Shown one piece after another: positions 10,046 through 19,827 of a stretch of 64,000 bases of DNA. How positions within the stretch are numbered: position 1 is the first letter of the stretch; each line of letters begins with the position of its first letter. Source of the stretch: Paenibacillus amylolyticus (GTDB lineage: Bacteria; Bacillota; Bacilli; Paenibacillales; Paenibacillaceae). The notes below the pieces were generated by a model. That model saw only the letters and a program-made list of their open reading frames with translations, did no database searches and was not told the DNA's origin. The stretch lies in contig NZ_CP121451.1 of NCBI RefSeq assembly GCF_029689945.1, positions 3,286,001-3,350,000 on the forward strand, written 5' to 3'. The position numbers and the translations under genes are program-made.

Positions 10046-13000
10046 TCAGGGTTGAAAATGTACGGCAGCAGAAGGTTCGGATTCACCTACACTGTTACTG
10101 GCAGATACCTTGAACCATCCACTGGTCGATGCGGGTACTCCATAATCCATGGTATTTCCCGCTGTTGTTCCAATTTTGGTGTAAGGAGCCGAGCCTGTTT
10201 CACTGTAATATACAGCATAACTATCTGCGTTTGGCGTTGATGCCCATTGAATGCGCAGTCCCTGAGAGAGGGCAGATACGCTGACTTGACCAGGTGTGCC
10301 TGGGGCTGTCGATGGCGTATTATCCGTCTGCGATTCTTCCGGCGTAATGATTGTGCCTGGAACTTCAATCGGCTCATTAATCTCTTCTTCCACAGCAGGA
10401 GGTACACTTCCAGCACTATTTACAGTAGCGCTAGGAGCGGACTCTCTGCCTGCAACATCCACTGCGGTTACATAGAAGGCGAAGTTACCGCCTTGTGCTG
10501 CATATGCAGAGAATGATCTGGATTCACCAGTCAGAACAACCTGACCCTGGTTCTGGAATCCTCCACCGTTCACAGAACGATACAAACGATAACCCACGAC
10601 ATCATTTTCAGGTGTGGCATTAAATGTAATGACAGCTCTGTCACCCGAGGTTGAGATGCGTACGTTACCCGGTGCATCGGGAGTTTTGCCGTTATCTGTT
10701 CTTGGATCAATCTGTGTCGGCATGTCTGCATCAGCATCTTCAGGAAGATAATAGGCAAGTGACTCATGTCGACTCATACGTGTGAATGCATTTTGCAATT
10801 CTTTGATGAGATCCGAGATTGGTTTTTTACGTTTGATTACTGTTTTTTCCTTCAACATGTCCGAAGGTGTTCCGTCACGCGGAATGTAGTTTACACCATT
10901 GTAAGTGATGTATTTGGCTTTGGCGACACCATCATCGCTATCTTTTGGAACAAACTTGCTGTTGAAAATATCCGTAACAAATTTGTCAGTCATGGATGTT
11001 GGCAACTTGCCGCTGTAAGCCGATACGGTACGCGTTTCGATGCCAGACGGTTTTTTGAACGAATCCGTGACGAACAGATCTTTTTGCGTATCGATCACTT
11101 CATTCAGGATTTTCGACCACAGTTGCTGTGCACGTTTCCGCTGTGATTTGCTCTCCAGCGTATTTACTGGCTGCTTGTATCCAACCCACACGCCAAGTGT
11201 GACATCGGGTGTATAACCTTCAAACCAGACATCTGCATAGTTTTGAGTGGAACCCGTTTTACCTACAATCGGCACACTCTTCGAATATTTGTAATTCTCA
11301 CGTACTTTATCTGCCGTTCCTTCCGTAATAACGGTCCGCAGCATATCCGTCATGAGGTATGCTGTCTGCTCTGAGAAGGCTTGAACAGGTTCAGTATCGT
11401 GTTTATAGACGATGTTGCCTTTGGAATCTACAATTTTGCTGATCATGTAGGAATCGTTATATACACCATTATTGGCGATGGCACCATAGGCACTGGTCAG
11501 TTCTTCAACGGTTACACCGTATTGGAGTCCTCCGAGAACACCGGTCTGAGCCTGATAGTCTTCCTTCTGAATAGTGGTAATTCCTAATTTTTTGGCAAAG
11601 GCCCATGCTTTGTCGATCCCGACTTCTTCATTGAACAACTTCAAAGCCGGAATATTAAGTGAGTAATTCAGTGCTCTGCGGGCCGTAACAAGTCCTTGGT
11701 AACGGTTATTGGCATTTTTCGCAATATGGTACCCGCTAGGACCGCTTTTCAAGATGATCGGCGAGTCATCAATAATTGAAGCTGGCTGAACAAGACCTTC
11801 ATCTAGCGCAGGAAGATAAGCAGCGATAGGTTTCATCGTTGAACCTGGCTGACGTATCATCTGTGTTGCATAGTTCATCTGTTCATCCTGGAAATCCCGT
11901 CCTTCAATCATGCCCAGGATGGCACCGGTTTTGTGATTAATCAGCATGGCAGCAGTTTGTTCTTTCCCTTTGACAGGATCATCTGCTGAGAAGTTGCTGT
12001 CATCTTCCGCAATGGTACGCATCGTTTTATAGATGCTTTTGTTGATGGTCGTGTAAATACGATATCCACCTGTTCGCAGTTGCGTCTGAGCTTCCTCTAA
12101 TAACGCGCTGCTTTCCTTCTGAGGTGTGTCTGCATCCGTAGCTTTGTCTGTAGATTCAGCTGTGTCGGAATTCAACTGTTTCATCAAAATCTGTGCAGCT
12201 TGTCGTTCCGTTTCCATCATAAGATATGGATAAGTGTTGTAAGCTTTGACGGTTTTCGGAGCGAGTGAGCTTTTGATATCAAAGGCAAGAGCTTCGTCGT
12301 ACTCGGACTGATTAATCTTGCCCAGTTCAAGCATACGGCGCAATACCAGATGCTGACGGTTGATTGCGCGGTCAAAATTTTCCTCTACAAAATCACCTTT
12401 ACCGTTAAATGCGGAGTAAGAGGAGGGGAGTTGAGGCAATCCAGCAAGATAAGCAGCCTGAGCAATGTTGACTTTTTCTAGATCATTAATATTGAACAAT
12501 CCTTTGGCGGCGGCTTTGATCCCGTAAACGTTGTATCCGCTGGAGCCATTACCAAAAGGAACCTTGTTCAGATAGGCTGTCATGATTTCGTCTTTGGTCA
12601 GGAAACGTTCGAGTCGGAGTGAGAGCAAAATTTCTTTCACTTTCCGATCTTCCGTGCGATCCAGATTCAAAAACACACGACGTGCCAATTGCTGAGTCAG
12701 TGTACTACCACCGGTTTGTACTGATTCTTTCAGTACTTTTTGTTTCACGGCACGTAGTGTTCCGCTCATGTCTACACCTTTATGTTCGTAAAAATGATTG
12801 TCTTCAATCGAAATGACTGCATCAATAACCTTTTGTGGAATCTGGTCTGTAGTGACCGGACGCCTGTCTTCTTCCGTACGTAATTGACCGATCGGACTGC
12901 CGTCGGCAAAGTAAGCAAAGCCTGTGATGGAGTTTTCGCTGACTTTTTGTTCAATCAGGGCCCTTGAACGGACAGGCTCGTCTTTCACAATGGAACTGAC

Positions 13001-13144
13001 GTATCCCATCAAAGCACCGCCTACAAATAGTACGCCCATAAATCCAAGGACAACCATCCATTTGACGAAACTTCCCAGTCTGCGGGCAAAGCTGCGTTTG
13101 CGTACAGGCTGTTCATCGGGCTTTTTCTTATTAACATCAACCAT
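10046..13144 (-). CDS. class A penicillin-binding protein (PBP1A type) with FN3 tail
   Basis: Membrane-anchored bifunctional peptidoglycan synthase of 1032 residues. Order: basic cytoplasmic tail, one membrane helix (about 29-52), GT51 glycosyltransferase with catalytic Glu114 in SIEDNHFYEH and QTGGSTLTQQLAR, then transpeptidase with active Ser435 in PGSTMKP and a KTGSTQNYADVWF box. The C-terminal third has two fibronectin type III repeats (about 855-945 and 960-1032) joined by a Pro/Glu/Thr-rich linker. B. subtilis PonA has a shorter tail with one such domain (family knowledge). An AAAAGGAGGAAG site precedes the ATG. It lies alone between acsA and the chemotaxis receptor. Confidence 0.93.
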   Translation of the reverse strand: MVDVNKKKPDEQPVRKRSFARRLGSFVKWMVVLGFMGVLFVGGALMGYVSSIVKDEPVRSRALIEQKVSENSITGFAYFADGSPIGQLRTEEDRRPVTTDQIPQKVIDAVISIEDNHFYEHKGVDMSGTLRAVKQKVLKESVQTGGSTLTQQLARRVFLNLDRTEDRKVKEILLSLRLERFLTKDEIMTAYLNKVPFGNGSSGYNVYGIKAAAKGLFNINDLEKVNIAQAAYLAGLPQLPSSYSAFNGKGDFVEENFDRAINRQHLVLRRMLELGKINQSEYDEALAFDIKSSLAPKTVKAYNTYPYLMMETERQAAQILMKQLNSDTAESTDKATDADTPQKESSALLEEAQTQLRTGGYRIYTTINKSIYKTMRTIAEDDSNFSADDPVKGKEQTAAMLINHKTGAILGMIEGRDFQDEQMNYATQMIRQPGSTMKPIAAYLPALDEGLVQPASIIDDSPIILKSGPSGYHIAKNANNRYQGLVTARRALNYSLNIPALKLFNEEVGIDKAWAFAKKLGITTIQKEDYQAQTGVLGGLQYGVTVEELTSAYGAIANNGVYNDSYMISKIVDSKGNIVYKHDTEPVQAFSEQTAYLMTDMLRTVITEGTADKVRENYKYSKSVPIVGKTGSTQNYADVWFEGYTPDVTLGVWVGYKQPVNTLESKSQRKRAQQLWSKILNEVIDTQKDLFVTDSFKKPSGIETRTVSAYSGKLPTSMTDKFVTDIFNSKFVPKDSDDGVAKAKYITYNGVNYIPRDGTPSDMLKEKTVIKRKKPISDLIKELQNAFTRMSRHESLAYYLPEDADADMPTQIDPRTDNGKTPDAPGNVRISTSGDRAVITFNATPENDVVGYRLYRSVNGGGFQNQGQVVLTGESRSFSAYAAQGGNFAFYVTAVDVAGRESAPSATVNSAGSVPPAVEEEINEPIEVPGTIITPEESQTDNTPSTAPGTPGQVSVSALSQGLRIQWASTPNADSYAVYYSETGSAPYTKIGTTAGNTMDYGVPASTSGWFKVSASNSVGESEPSAAVHFQP

Positions 13145-13173
13145 TCAGTGTCTTCCTCCTTTTAACAGCACTT

Positions 13174-13179
13174 ATTATA
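13174..13179 (-). promoter_or_regulatory. -10 box of the PBP gene
   Basis: TATAAT on the minus strand, preceded by TGC and 30 bases from the start codon, with AAAAGGAGG between. The -35 region is weak. Confidence 0.45.
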
Positions 13180-13296
13180 GCATAAAAAGGCGGGTTTGCA
13201 TGCCTGAGAAATACAAGTAATGGTCGAAATTTGCCATTCTGCCATGCTTTATGCTATATATCATGCGATATTGAAGCACATTTCATGAGTTGTTAG

Positions 13297-13342
13297 TCAA
13301 AATAAGCAGGCCACCTCCATGCTGAAGTGCATAGGGTGGCCT
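13297..13342 (-). terminator. terminator of the chemotaxis receptor gene
   Basis: On the minus strand AGGCCACC pairs with GGTGGCCT around a 19-base loop, followed by GCTTATTTTG. It lies just past the receptor stop codon. Confidence 0.65.
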
Positions 13343-13373
13343 GAATGATATGTCGTATTGGAGGTCTTCTATA

Positions 13374-15479
13374 TTAGGTTTTGAAGCGTTGAATCAGTTT
13401 AAGCAGTTCCTGCGTAAGATTAGCGAGAGCGGCAGATGCTGCTGTAATCTGTTCCATGGATGCAAGCTGTTCTTCAGAGGCAGAAGCTACACGAGTTGCA
13501 TGATCTGCTGTCTCATGACCAATGGTTTTGAGCTGCACCAACGTGGCATCAACCTGCTGTGATCCAGCTGACATCTGTTGTGCAATGGCTGATACATGCT
13601 CAACCTGCTCATTCACATCTGAAATCTGTGATGAGATGGAGAGGAATAGTTCACCACTCTCATTAATTACTTCCGCTATATGGCTAACCTCGGCATTTCC
13701 CTGTTCCATATTTTCAACGAGAGAAAGAACCTCTTGCTGAACGTTATGAATCAATGCTGCAATCTGCGCTGCTGATCTTCTGGATTGTTCGGCCAGATTA
13801 CGAATCTCGGAAGCAACAACACCGAATCCTCGCCCGTGTTCCCCTGCACGTGATGCTTCAATGGAAGCATTAAGTGCAAGAAGATTGGTTTGACGGCTAA
13901 CTTCTGTAATCATGCCTGTAATATGGCCAATCTCTTCAGAACGTTGACGGAAATTCTCCAGAGCAGTCATGGATGTCTGTACAGAAGAGGTGGCACTATC
14001 GACCATACGCATGGCGGACTGAATCTTATCGGTTCCAACCGTTGTTCGCTCAGCCACAGCTCGGGATGAATCGGATACATCGGAGGCTGCCTGTGCAATT
14101 CTTCCGATCCCTTCAGATATTTCATTCATGGAACGGGAGGACTCTTGCAGCTCCTGCACCTGTCTACCTGCTTTATCTGCAACTTCGACTCCTGTTAATG
14201 CAATCAGTTCGGCAGCTTTCCCTGTTTCTTCAGCACTTGCGCTTAACTGTTGAGAGGTGGAGCCCACAGATAGGGCATGTTCGGAAATAACGGATATGGT
14301 ATGACGCAGTGTATCCATCATTTGATTCATATGACCCGCCATGACGCCAAATTCATCTTTGGATCGTACAGGTAACTTTTGTGTCAGATCTCCGCCAGCC
14401 AACTGTCCAGCGACGATGTTGACTTGATTCAACTGTCTTACAATGGAGATGATGGTGTAGGTAACCACACCTGCAAGCAGAAGTATTGCCAGTGCAGCTA
14501 TCAGGATGGACCAGTTCAAGCTCTCATAGAAAGGTTGAAGGATATGGCTCTTTGGCAGCGCGGATACAAGGTACCAGTTCGAATCTGTTCCTTGTAAATT
14601 GGCGGTTTCGGCAATAAACAGTTCATCCCCTGCTTCAGGGTCATTGGCGTAAAACTGGGACTCGCCAGCTTGTATACGCTGAATGACTGTCTTTATATCA
14701 GGTGGAATGACGGCTCCTTCATGAGCCAGTTCCGGTTTGGAGCCGTGTGCAGCAATCTGTCCTTCGCTCGTAATAAGCATGGCATAACCCTGATCCGGAT
14801 TAAGTGATGCTATATTTTGCTGAAAACGATCAATGGTAAAGTCTGCCCCAACAATACCGAGAAAAGTTTGATTCTCATCTAATAGGGGGAGGACAATCGA
14901 AACAAGTAGTGTTTCTTTACCGCCAACCGTATAGGTAACCGGCTCGGACCAATAGATGGATTTGGTTTTCTTTGGCTGCTGATAGTAAGTACTGGTTTCA
15001 CCGCTTCCCTCATAAGTGGGCATAGGCTCAAAAAGCAGGGAGTTGCCATCGCGTACAACATATGGAACGAATCGACCCGTATCATCATCATATTCTTCTT
15101 TGTTGACATGATCGGCATCGTTTCCATCAAAGGCATTAGGTTCCCAGCCCGTATAAAAGCCAAAAACTTTCTCATCCTTTTTCAGATACTGTTCAAGGAG
15201 TCTAACGACTTCCTCGCGATTGAGTGAGCCGTTCTGGGCGGCGTCCAATAACGTAGTGCTCATGGTGTCCAATGTGTTTTTGACCTGATTGATATCTGTC
15301 ATAAACTCGTTCGTAGCCCGATTGGCTGCCTGTCCAGCCACACTTTCGCCGTACTGCAGGCTTTTGTCGTAAATGGACTTGGTGTTAAATGTAATCAGGG
15401 CTCCAATACAGCAGAGTAATACAATTCCGAGTAGAAGTCCGAGCTTGACAGCAAGCTTGCGATTGCGAAAAAAATGCAT
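13374..15479 (-). CDS. methyl-accepting chemotaxis protein with dCache sensor
   Basis: Transmembrane chemoreceptor of 701 residues that signals to CheA through CheW. Order: membrane helix at about 10-32, extracellular dCache-like sensor (about 40-300, with [33 protein letters not shown] and [14 protein letters not shown]), second helix (about 318-345), HAMP, then the cytoplasmic signalling coiled coil. The tip is [20 protein letters not shown] followed by [15 protein letters not shown]. The ligand cannot be told from the sequence. No che genes are in the window, so it is an orphan receptor. Confidence 0.93.
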   Translation of the reverse strand: MHFFRNRKLAVKLGLLLGIVLLCCIGALITFNTKSIYDKSLQYGESVAGQAANRATNEFMTDINQVKNTLDTMSTTLLDAAQNGSLNREEVVRLLEQYLKKDEKVFGFYTGWEPNAFDGNDADHVNKEEYDDDTGRFVPYVVRDGNSLLFEPMPTYEGSGETSTYYQQPKKTKSIYWSEPVTYTVGGKETLLVSIVLPLLDENQTFLGIVGADFTIDRFQQNIASLNPDQGYAMLITSEGQIAAHGSKPELAHEGAVIPPDIKTVIQRIQAGESQFYANDPEAGDELFIAETANLQGTDSNWYLVSALPKSHILQPFYESLNWSILIAALAILLLAGVVTYTIISIVRQLNQVNIVAGQLAGGDLTQKLPVRSKDEFGVMAGHMNQMMDTLRHTISVISEHALSVGSTSQQLSASAEETGKAAELIALTGVEVADKAGRQVQELQESSRSMNEISEGIGRIAQAASDVSDSSRAVAERTTVGTDKIQSAMRMVDSATSSVQTSMTALENFRQRSEEIGHITGMITEVSRQTNLLALNASIEASRAGEHGRGFGVVASEIRNLAEQSRRSAAQIAALIHNVQQEVLSLVENMEQGNAEVSHIAEVINESGELFLSISSQISDVNEQVEHVSAIAQQMSAGSQQVDATLVQLKTIGHETADHATRVASASEEQLASMEQITAASAALANLTQELLKLIQRFKT

Positions 15480-15603
15480 TGTTATAGTCCCCTCAATGTT
15501 ACTCTTGTGATGTCATTAATGATGTGTGCTTCTCCAAAAAGGGAGTCTATACTTTATATCGATATTTGAGGTCCTATAATGAAGGTAAATAGAAAAAAAT
15601 GCA

Positions 15604-15641
15604 TAGAAAAACAGCTGCCGAGAAAATCTCGACAGCTGTTT
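15604..15641 (-). terminator. rpsD terminator
   Basis: AACAGCTGTCGAGA pairs with TCTCGGCAGCTGTT on the minus strand with a three-base loop, followed by TTTTTC. Confidence 0.85.
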
Positions 15642-15670
15642 GGATTGAAACTTTAATGTGATTGCAACGA

Positions 15671-16270
15671 TTAACGGTTGTAGAACTCGACGATTTGTTT
15701 TTCATCGATGTCTTGGGACAATTCAGCGCGCTCAGGCAAGCGGATGAATTTACCTTCTACAGCAGCTTCGTTGTATTCAACGTATGCTGGAAGATGCGAA
15801 CGACCTTCCAAAGCTTCTTTAACGGAAGAAAGAGCGCGGCTCTTCTCACGCAAGCCGATTACATCGCCAGTGCTTACTTGGTAAGAAGCGATATCGACTT
15901 TTTTGCCGTTTACAGTTACGTGACCGTGTGCTACCAACTGACGCGCTCCAGCGCGGGAGTTAGCAAATCCAAGGCGGTAAACGAGGTTGTCAAGGCGGCA
16001 CTCAAGCAAGAACATGAAGTTCTCACCGGCAATACCTTGCATTTTTTGAGCTTTAGAGAACAGTGTGCGGAATTGCTTCTCGCCCAAACCGTACATGTGG
16101 CGCAATTTTTGTTTTTCTTGCAATTGCATACCGTAGTTGCTCATTTTTCTGCGTTGGTTAGCTCCGTGCTGACCTGGAGGGAAAGGACGTTTCAATTCTT
16201 TGCCTGTTCCGCTAAGGGAAATGCCGAGGCGACGGCTCAATTTAAATTTAGGACCAGTGTAACGTGCCAT
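15671..16270 (-). CDS. rpsD: 30S ribosomal protein S4
   Basis: Primary binder of 16S rRNA in small-subunit assembly, 199 residues. It starts [16 protein letters not shown], contains [10 protein letters not shown] and the S4 RNA-binding domain ([20 protein letters not shown]), and ends KQIVEFYNR. As in Bacillus subtilis the gene is monocistronic, near acsA and the GAF-GGDEF gene, but tyrS is missing from the neighbourhood. S4 is known to repress its own leader in Bacillus, and a long leader is present here. Confidence 0.98.
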   Translation of the reverse strand: MARYTGPKFKLSRRLGISLSGTGKELKRPFPPGQHGANQRRKMSNYGMQLQEKQKLRHMYGLGEKQFRTLFSKAQKMQGIAGENFMFLLECRLDNLVYRLGFANSRAGARQLVAHGHVTVNGKKVDIASYQVSTGDVIGLREKSRALSSVKEALEGRSHLPAYVEYNEAAVEGKFIRLPERAELSQDIDEKQIVEFYNR

Positions 16271-16466
16271 GTTTAAAGTAGCTCCTTTTTAGTTAAAGTT
16301 CATATTAGGGCTCTGTTTGCGCTCCAATTTGTTGATGCGGGCTTGGCCTCGCATAGAACGATCAGGAAAGTTCAGCCGCTGTCCTGAAAGCAACAAAAAG
16401 AATGAGGGTGACACAACCGGTAATGCCCAAATTTAAAGACCCATTAGTAGTCTTCATCAACAATTT
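16271..16466 (-). promoter_or_regulatory. long 5' leader of rpsD, possible S4 autoregulatory RNA
   Basis: About 195 transcribed bases separate the promoter from rpsD, far more than a ribosome site needs. The leader can fold locally, for example TCAGGA...TCCTGA flanking GCGGCTGAAC at 16361-16389. Autogenous S4 control of the rpsD leader is established in Bacillus; that this leader does the same is inference from position and length. Confidence 0.45.
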
Positions 16467-16495
16467 ATATTACAGTTTAAGAGAACCAAAGTCAA
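16467..16495 (-). promoter_or_regulatory. sigma-A promoter of rpsD
   Basis: On the minus strand: TTGACT (16490-16495), a 17-base spacer, TAATAT (16467-16472). Five of six matches in each hexamer. Confidence 0.8.
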
Positions 16496-16647
16496 GCGTA
16501 GGATAAAAGTAAAAAAAACGTCTAAATTTGTCGATAGGTCATTGGGCCTAAAATAATGGGACAATTTTCTGAAATATGGATGCAAAAAAGCTTTAAACAG
16601 AGTAAAATAGAATGTATCTTAACTTTAAATCATCTTTATGTAACAAG

Positions 16648-16711
16648 GTTATCGCAACGAATTTGCAGGTTTGCGATAACGTCTGCAGATTAATGCATCC
16701 TGGTGGATGCA
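16648..16711 (+). promoter_or_regulatory. two hairpins in the diguanylate cyclase gene leader
   Basis: GTTATCGCAA (16648-16657) and TTGCGATAAC (16671-16680) form a perfect 10-bp stem. Thirteen bases later TGCATCC and GGATGCA (16694-16711) form a perfect 7-bp stem with a TGGT loop, ending ten bases before the AAAGGAG ribosome site. It does not show the core sequences of c-di-GMP riboswitches. A role in translation control is inference. Confidence 0.5.
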
Positions 16712-16736
16712 AAAACGGTGCAAAGGAGCGCCTGAC

Positions 16737-18728
16737 ATGTTAGAACATCTAAGAAGTTTACCTGCCAGCTTGAATTCACGAAGTTCGGGCGATTCCGCAT
16801 CTTTTGCCGCTTCTCGTTCTCATGAAGAGCATGTGTTGTGGATGCAAAAAATGGATATCACACCTTTTGATTTTTCATATTTGGGCAGCTTGCTAGAGCA
16901 GGCATACAGTGACTGGAACTCCAGAGTGGGATCGAGCCTTGCCAGGAAATCGACCTTTTACAGCGTGTGGAACACGGAAGGCGACTGCATATCATATGAT
17001 AGCAATCTTGAAGCTGACCCGGGCGTGGATGCACGCAGGCTGGTATTGGAATGTTTGCATAAGAGACAGGTCCTGTCCCTCAATGGGACAAGCGAACGTG
17101 GAGAATATCATATAATAACACATCCCTTATTCTCCAGAACGAACAAGGATATGTTTGCCGTATTCACTGCTGTGATCTATGAATCCAATCAATATGAAAC
17201 GTCTGAAGCTGTGGTTCAATCTGAGGCATTGCATTATCACACCTGCTTTTACCGAAGATTTGAATACATATTTATGACGGACCTGTTACATGCTCATGAA
17301 CAAACTGCACGTGAGGAACACCGGAGGTCCATCCTCTTTCAGATTGTCCAGCGCATGCATGACAAAATGGATGTCGAGGCCATATTGGATGAGGTATTTG
17401 ACAGTATGGACTACTTGTACCCGGCCACTTATATCAAATTGTATATGTCTCAGGATCAGAGCAATTCTGATCCGCGGATTAAACCGTTGCTTGTCCATGA
17501 GCAAGGAGAAGATATATGTGTGCGTTCATTTACAGAAGGCAAGCTGATCGTTGCTCGCTCTGATGATGCAGAGAACCGGATTGTGGATGTAGGGATTCCG
17601 TTGAAAGGCAAACAGGGCATATACGGTGTGTTCCATATCGAAATGAATGAAGAGATTATGGAAGAATCGGATCTGCAATTGATCACGATGATGGTTGACA
17701 CCGCAGGTACGGCCTTTGAGAATGCCAAATTGCATGAGCAATCCAACATGTTAATTCAGGAGCTTCGTCTAATTAATGATCTTACACAGCGGTTAAATAA
17801 GAGTCTGCATCTTTCCGAGATTTATCAATTGTCCGAGCAAGAGTTAAAAGAAATATTCCAGGCTGAAACGTGTTGTATTCTTCAACTCAACGACAGTACG
17901 AATGACTTTGAAGTCATGTCATCCAACGTGAAGGATGTTTTTCACCAATCCTTTTCTGTAGATTACGGTATCGCAGGTTTGGTGTATCGAACAGAGGAAC
18001 CGCTTATTATACCCAATTATGCGCAATACGATAAAGTATCCTCCTTCTTCATGGAAGATACGGGGTCCATGTCACTGATCGCATCACCGATCAGAGTCAA
18101 TGGTGAAGTGAAGGGTGCCATTTTGCTGGGACATAGTAGGGAGCATTATTTTTCATATGATAACTATCGGCTCTTACAGATGTTATCCATTCATATCGGC
18201 ATTGCCTTGTCAAATGCGACGCTGCATGCCGAGGTTCGTCGTTTGGCTAATCTGGACATGTTGACAGGTCTGTACGTGCGGCATTATCTGGATAGTGTGA
18301 TTCACGAGCGACAGGCTCATGAATTCTGTGGTTCCCTCATTGTGGTGGATATTGATCAGTTCAAACAGGTGAATGATACATTCGGCCACCAGACGGGAGA
18401 TCAAGTATTGAAACAAGTGAGTGAGATCGTCACCAGTTCTGTTCGCCCTCAGGATGTCTGCGCCAGATGGGGTGGAGAAGAACTGGCGATTTATATGCCC
18501 CAGGTGAGCGTAAGGCAGGCGCTGGATTATGCGGAAGTGATTCGACAGAGAGTCGCCGAGGAGACCAGACCTCTCGTCACGGTATCCAGTGGCATCGCAG
18601 AATGGAATTGGATGGATGAGAAGGTTAGTGTGGAGTCGCTGTTTTATCGGGCTGACATGGCTCTGTACAGCGCCAAGAACGGTGGTCGGAACAGAATCGT
18701 TGTCGAAGAACAGAATGTAACACGTTAA
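16737..18728 (+). CDS. dgcP: GAF-GGDEF diguanylate cyclase (DgcP/YtrP type)
   Basis: Soluble protein of 663 residues expected to make c-di-GMP from two GTP. No membrane segment is seen. An N-terminal region without clear motif (1-200) is followed by two GAF-like modules (about 200-340 and 345-490) and a GGDEF domain from about 500. The catalytic loop is RWGGEELA (GGEEL, an active variant), preceded by LVVDIDQFKQVNDTFGHQ-type residues. The ATG at 16737 is used because AAAGGAG is eight bases upstream. In Bacillus subtilis ytrP (dgcP) also neighbours rpsD, and this position supports the symbol. The leader contains two hairpins. Confidence 0.85.
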   Translation: MLEHLRSLPASLNSRSSGDSASFAASRSHEEHVLWMQKMDITPFDFSYLGSLLEQAYSDWNSRVGSSLARKSTFYSVWNTEGDCISYDSNLEADPGVDARRLVLECLHKRQVLSLNGTSERGEYHIITHPLFSRTNKDMFAVFTAVIYESNQYETSEAVVQSEALHYHTCFYRRFEYIFMTDLLHAHEQTAREEHRRSILFQIVQRMHDKMDVEAILDEVFDSMDYLYPATYIKLYMSQDQSNSDPRIKPLLVHEQGEDICVRSFTEGKLIVARSDDAENRIVDVGIPLKGKQGIYGVFHIEMNEEIMEESDLQLITMMVDTAGTAFENAKLHEQSNMLIQELRLINDLTQRLNKSLHLSEIYQLSEQELKEIFQAETCCILQLNDSTNDFEVMSSNVKDVFHQSFSVDYGIAGLVYRTEEPLIIPNYAQYDKVSSFFMEDTGSMSLIASPIRVNGEVKGAILLGHSREHYFSYDNYRLLQMLSIHIGIALSNATLHAEVRRLANLDMLTGLYVRHYLDSVIHERQAHEFCGSLIVVDIDQFKQVNDTFGHQTGDQVLKQVSEIVTSSVRPQDVCARWGGEELAIYMPQVSVRQALDYAEVIRQRVAEETRPLVTVSSGIAEWNWMDEKVSVESLFYRADMALYSAKNGGRNRIVVEEQNVTR

Positions 18729-18729
18729 G

Positions 18730-18766
18730 AGAGAACCATTCCAATGGCGGAGTCGTTCTCTTTTTT
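18730..18766 (+). terminator. terminator after dgcP
   Basis: AGAGAAC and GTTCTCT with an 18-base loop, followed by TTTTTT. Confidence 0.7.
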
Positions 18767-18860
18767 ATGCATCGGAGATCAAGTTGTATATAGAAGGCAG
18801 TATAAGCTTATACGGGCGGGGCAATCTATGAAGAAAATTCATGGAAGGGTGAGGATAGAT

Positions 18861-19715
18861 ATGCTTAACCGCCGTTCGGTACGTACATTATGGTTATTTG
18901 TGAGCATCGTGATTATGGGTCTTCCAGGTTGTGGATTTCAGCGAGATCGAACGCCTGAAGAGGTTTTTTCCCTGGCTTTGTCGGGGATAGCGGGAAAAGA
19001 AACGTTGAGCTTCGAAGGAGAGGCAGGACTTCGTCGGGAGAACAGTGGGCTGTTCGAGAATCAGTTTAAATTCGAAGGCAAGCTGGAGAATCATGATCGC
19101 CTGACCCTACAAACCCGATTACCTGGAGAAGTAACTGCCGTGGGCACAGACATTCATACGACCGCCGTAAAAAATAACGGACAACCCAGTGGATTTAGCG
19201 CCGCTTTTGAGCGGAAACAGGGGCAATGGATGGCATTGTCTGCGCAACATGAGCCGCTGCGGGGTTCTCTTTCCCGTTTCAATCCAATTGCCCAACTGGA
19301 GAAGATCGATAAGATGAACAAAACCATTCAATCCGAATATGGGGCTGGTCGTCGAACCAGAACATTACGGATTGAACTTGCACCGGAAGACGCCAAAACA
19401 TGGGCTGTAGCCCAGCTAAACGACGAGATGAACGCCATTCGTGCAGAATATATGCATAAGGCTGCTACCGTGAAAGGGGCGCGTAAGGAGAAGCTGGAGA
19501 AGGATCTGGACAACGTGTGGAAGCAGGGTGAAACAACGATGCAACAGATGATGAAGCAGGCGAGCGTGCAGACGGTATATCATCTCACCGTAGATCGGAA
19601 GAGCAGTCTGCCTCTTCGCCTATCCTCTGAAAGTCAGGTGAGTTATACGGACAACAATCGTAAAAGCAACAAAGAAGCCCTCGTCACCGATGTCAACTTC
19701 AAGTCATATCAATAA
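18861..19715 (+). CDS. lipoprotein of unknown function
   Basis: I do not recognise a named family. The protein (284 residues) starts with basic residues and a hydrophobic helix, then the lipobox LPGC (about residues 24-27), so it should be lipid-anchored outside the membrane. The mature part is charged and beta-strand rich, resembling in style the lipid/outer-surface binding lipoproteins that test as LolA-like, but no motif proves that. ATG at 18861 is preferred because GGTGAGG lies six bases upstream; an in-frame ATG at 18828 has a poorer site. It lies between dgcP and the aminopeptidase gene, all same direction. Confidence 0.75.
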   Translation: MLNRRSVRTLWLFVSIVIMGLPGCGFQRDRTPEEVFSLALSGIAGKETLSFEGEAGLRRENSGLFENQFKFEGKLENHDRLTLQTRLPGEVTAVGTDIHTTAVKNNGQPSGFSAAFERKQGQWMALSAQHEPLRGSLSRFNPIAQLEKIDKMNKTIQSEYGAGRRTRTLRIELAPEDAKTWAVAQLNDEMNAIRAEYMHKAATVKGARKEKLEKDLDNVWKQGETTMQQMMKQASVQTVYHLTVDRKSSLPLRLSSESQVSYTDNNRKSNKEALVTDVNFKSYQ

Positions 19716-19827
19716 ACGAAGTGAGGGGACTGCCTGCTGACGGAATGACTATTCGCGTGCTACAATAGTATCGTAATTTACCGTTGTTCAATTCAAGCAT
19801 GGCAGAAGACAGGAGGATTTTACCAAG

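Noticed and set aside
15480..15600. Sigma-D promoter for the chemoreceptor gene
   Set aside because: ATCGATAT resembles the -10 part, but no TAAA stands at the right distance, so I did not call it.
16620..16736. c-di-GMP (GEMM) riboswitch before the diguanylate cyclase gene
   Set aside because: The conserved core bases and the tetraloop-receptor arrangement are not present; only plain hairpins are seen.
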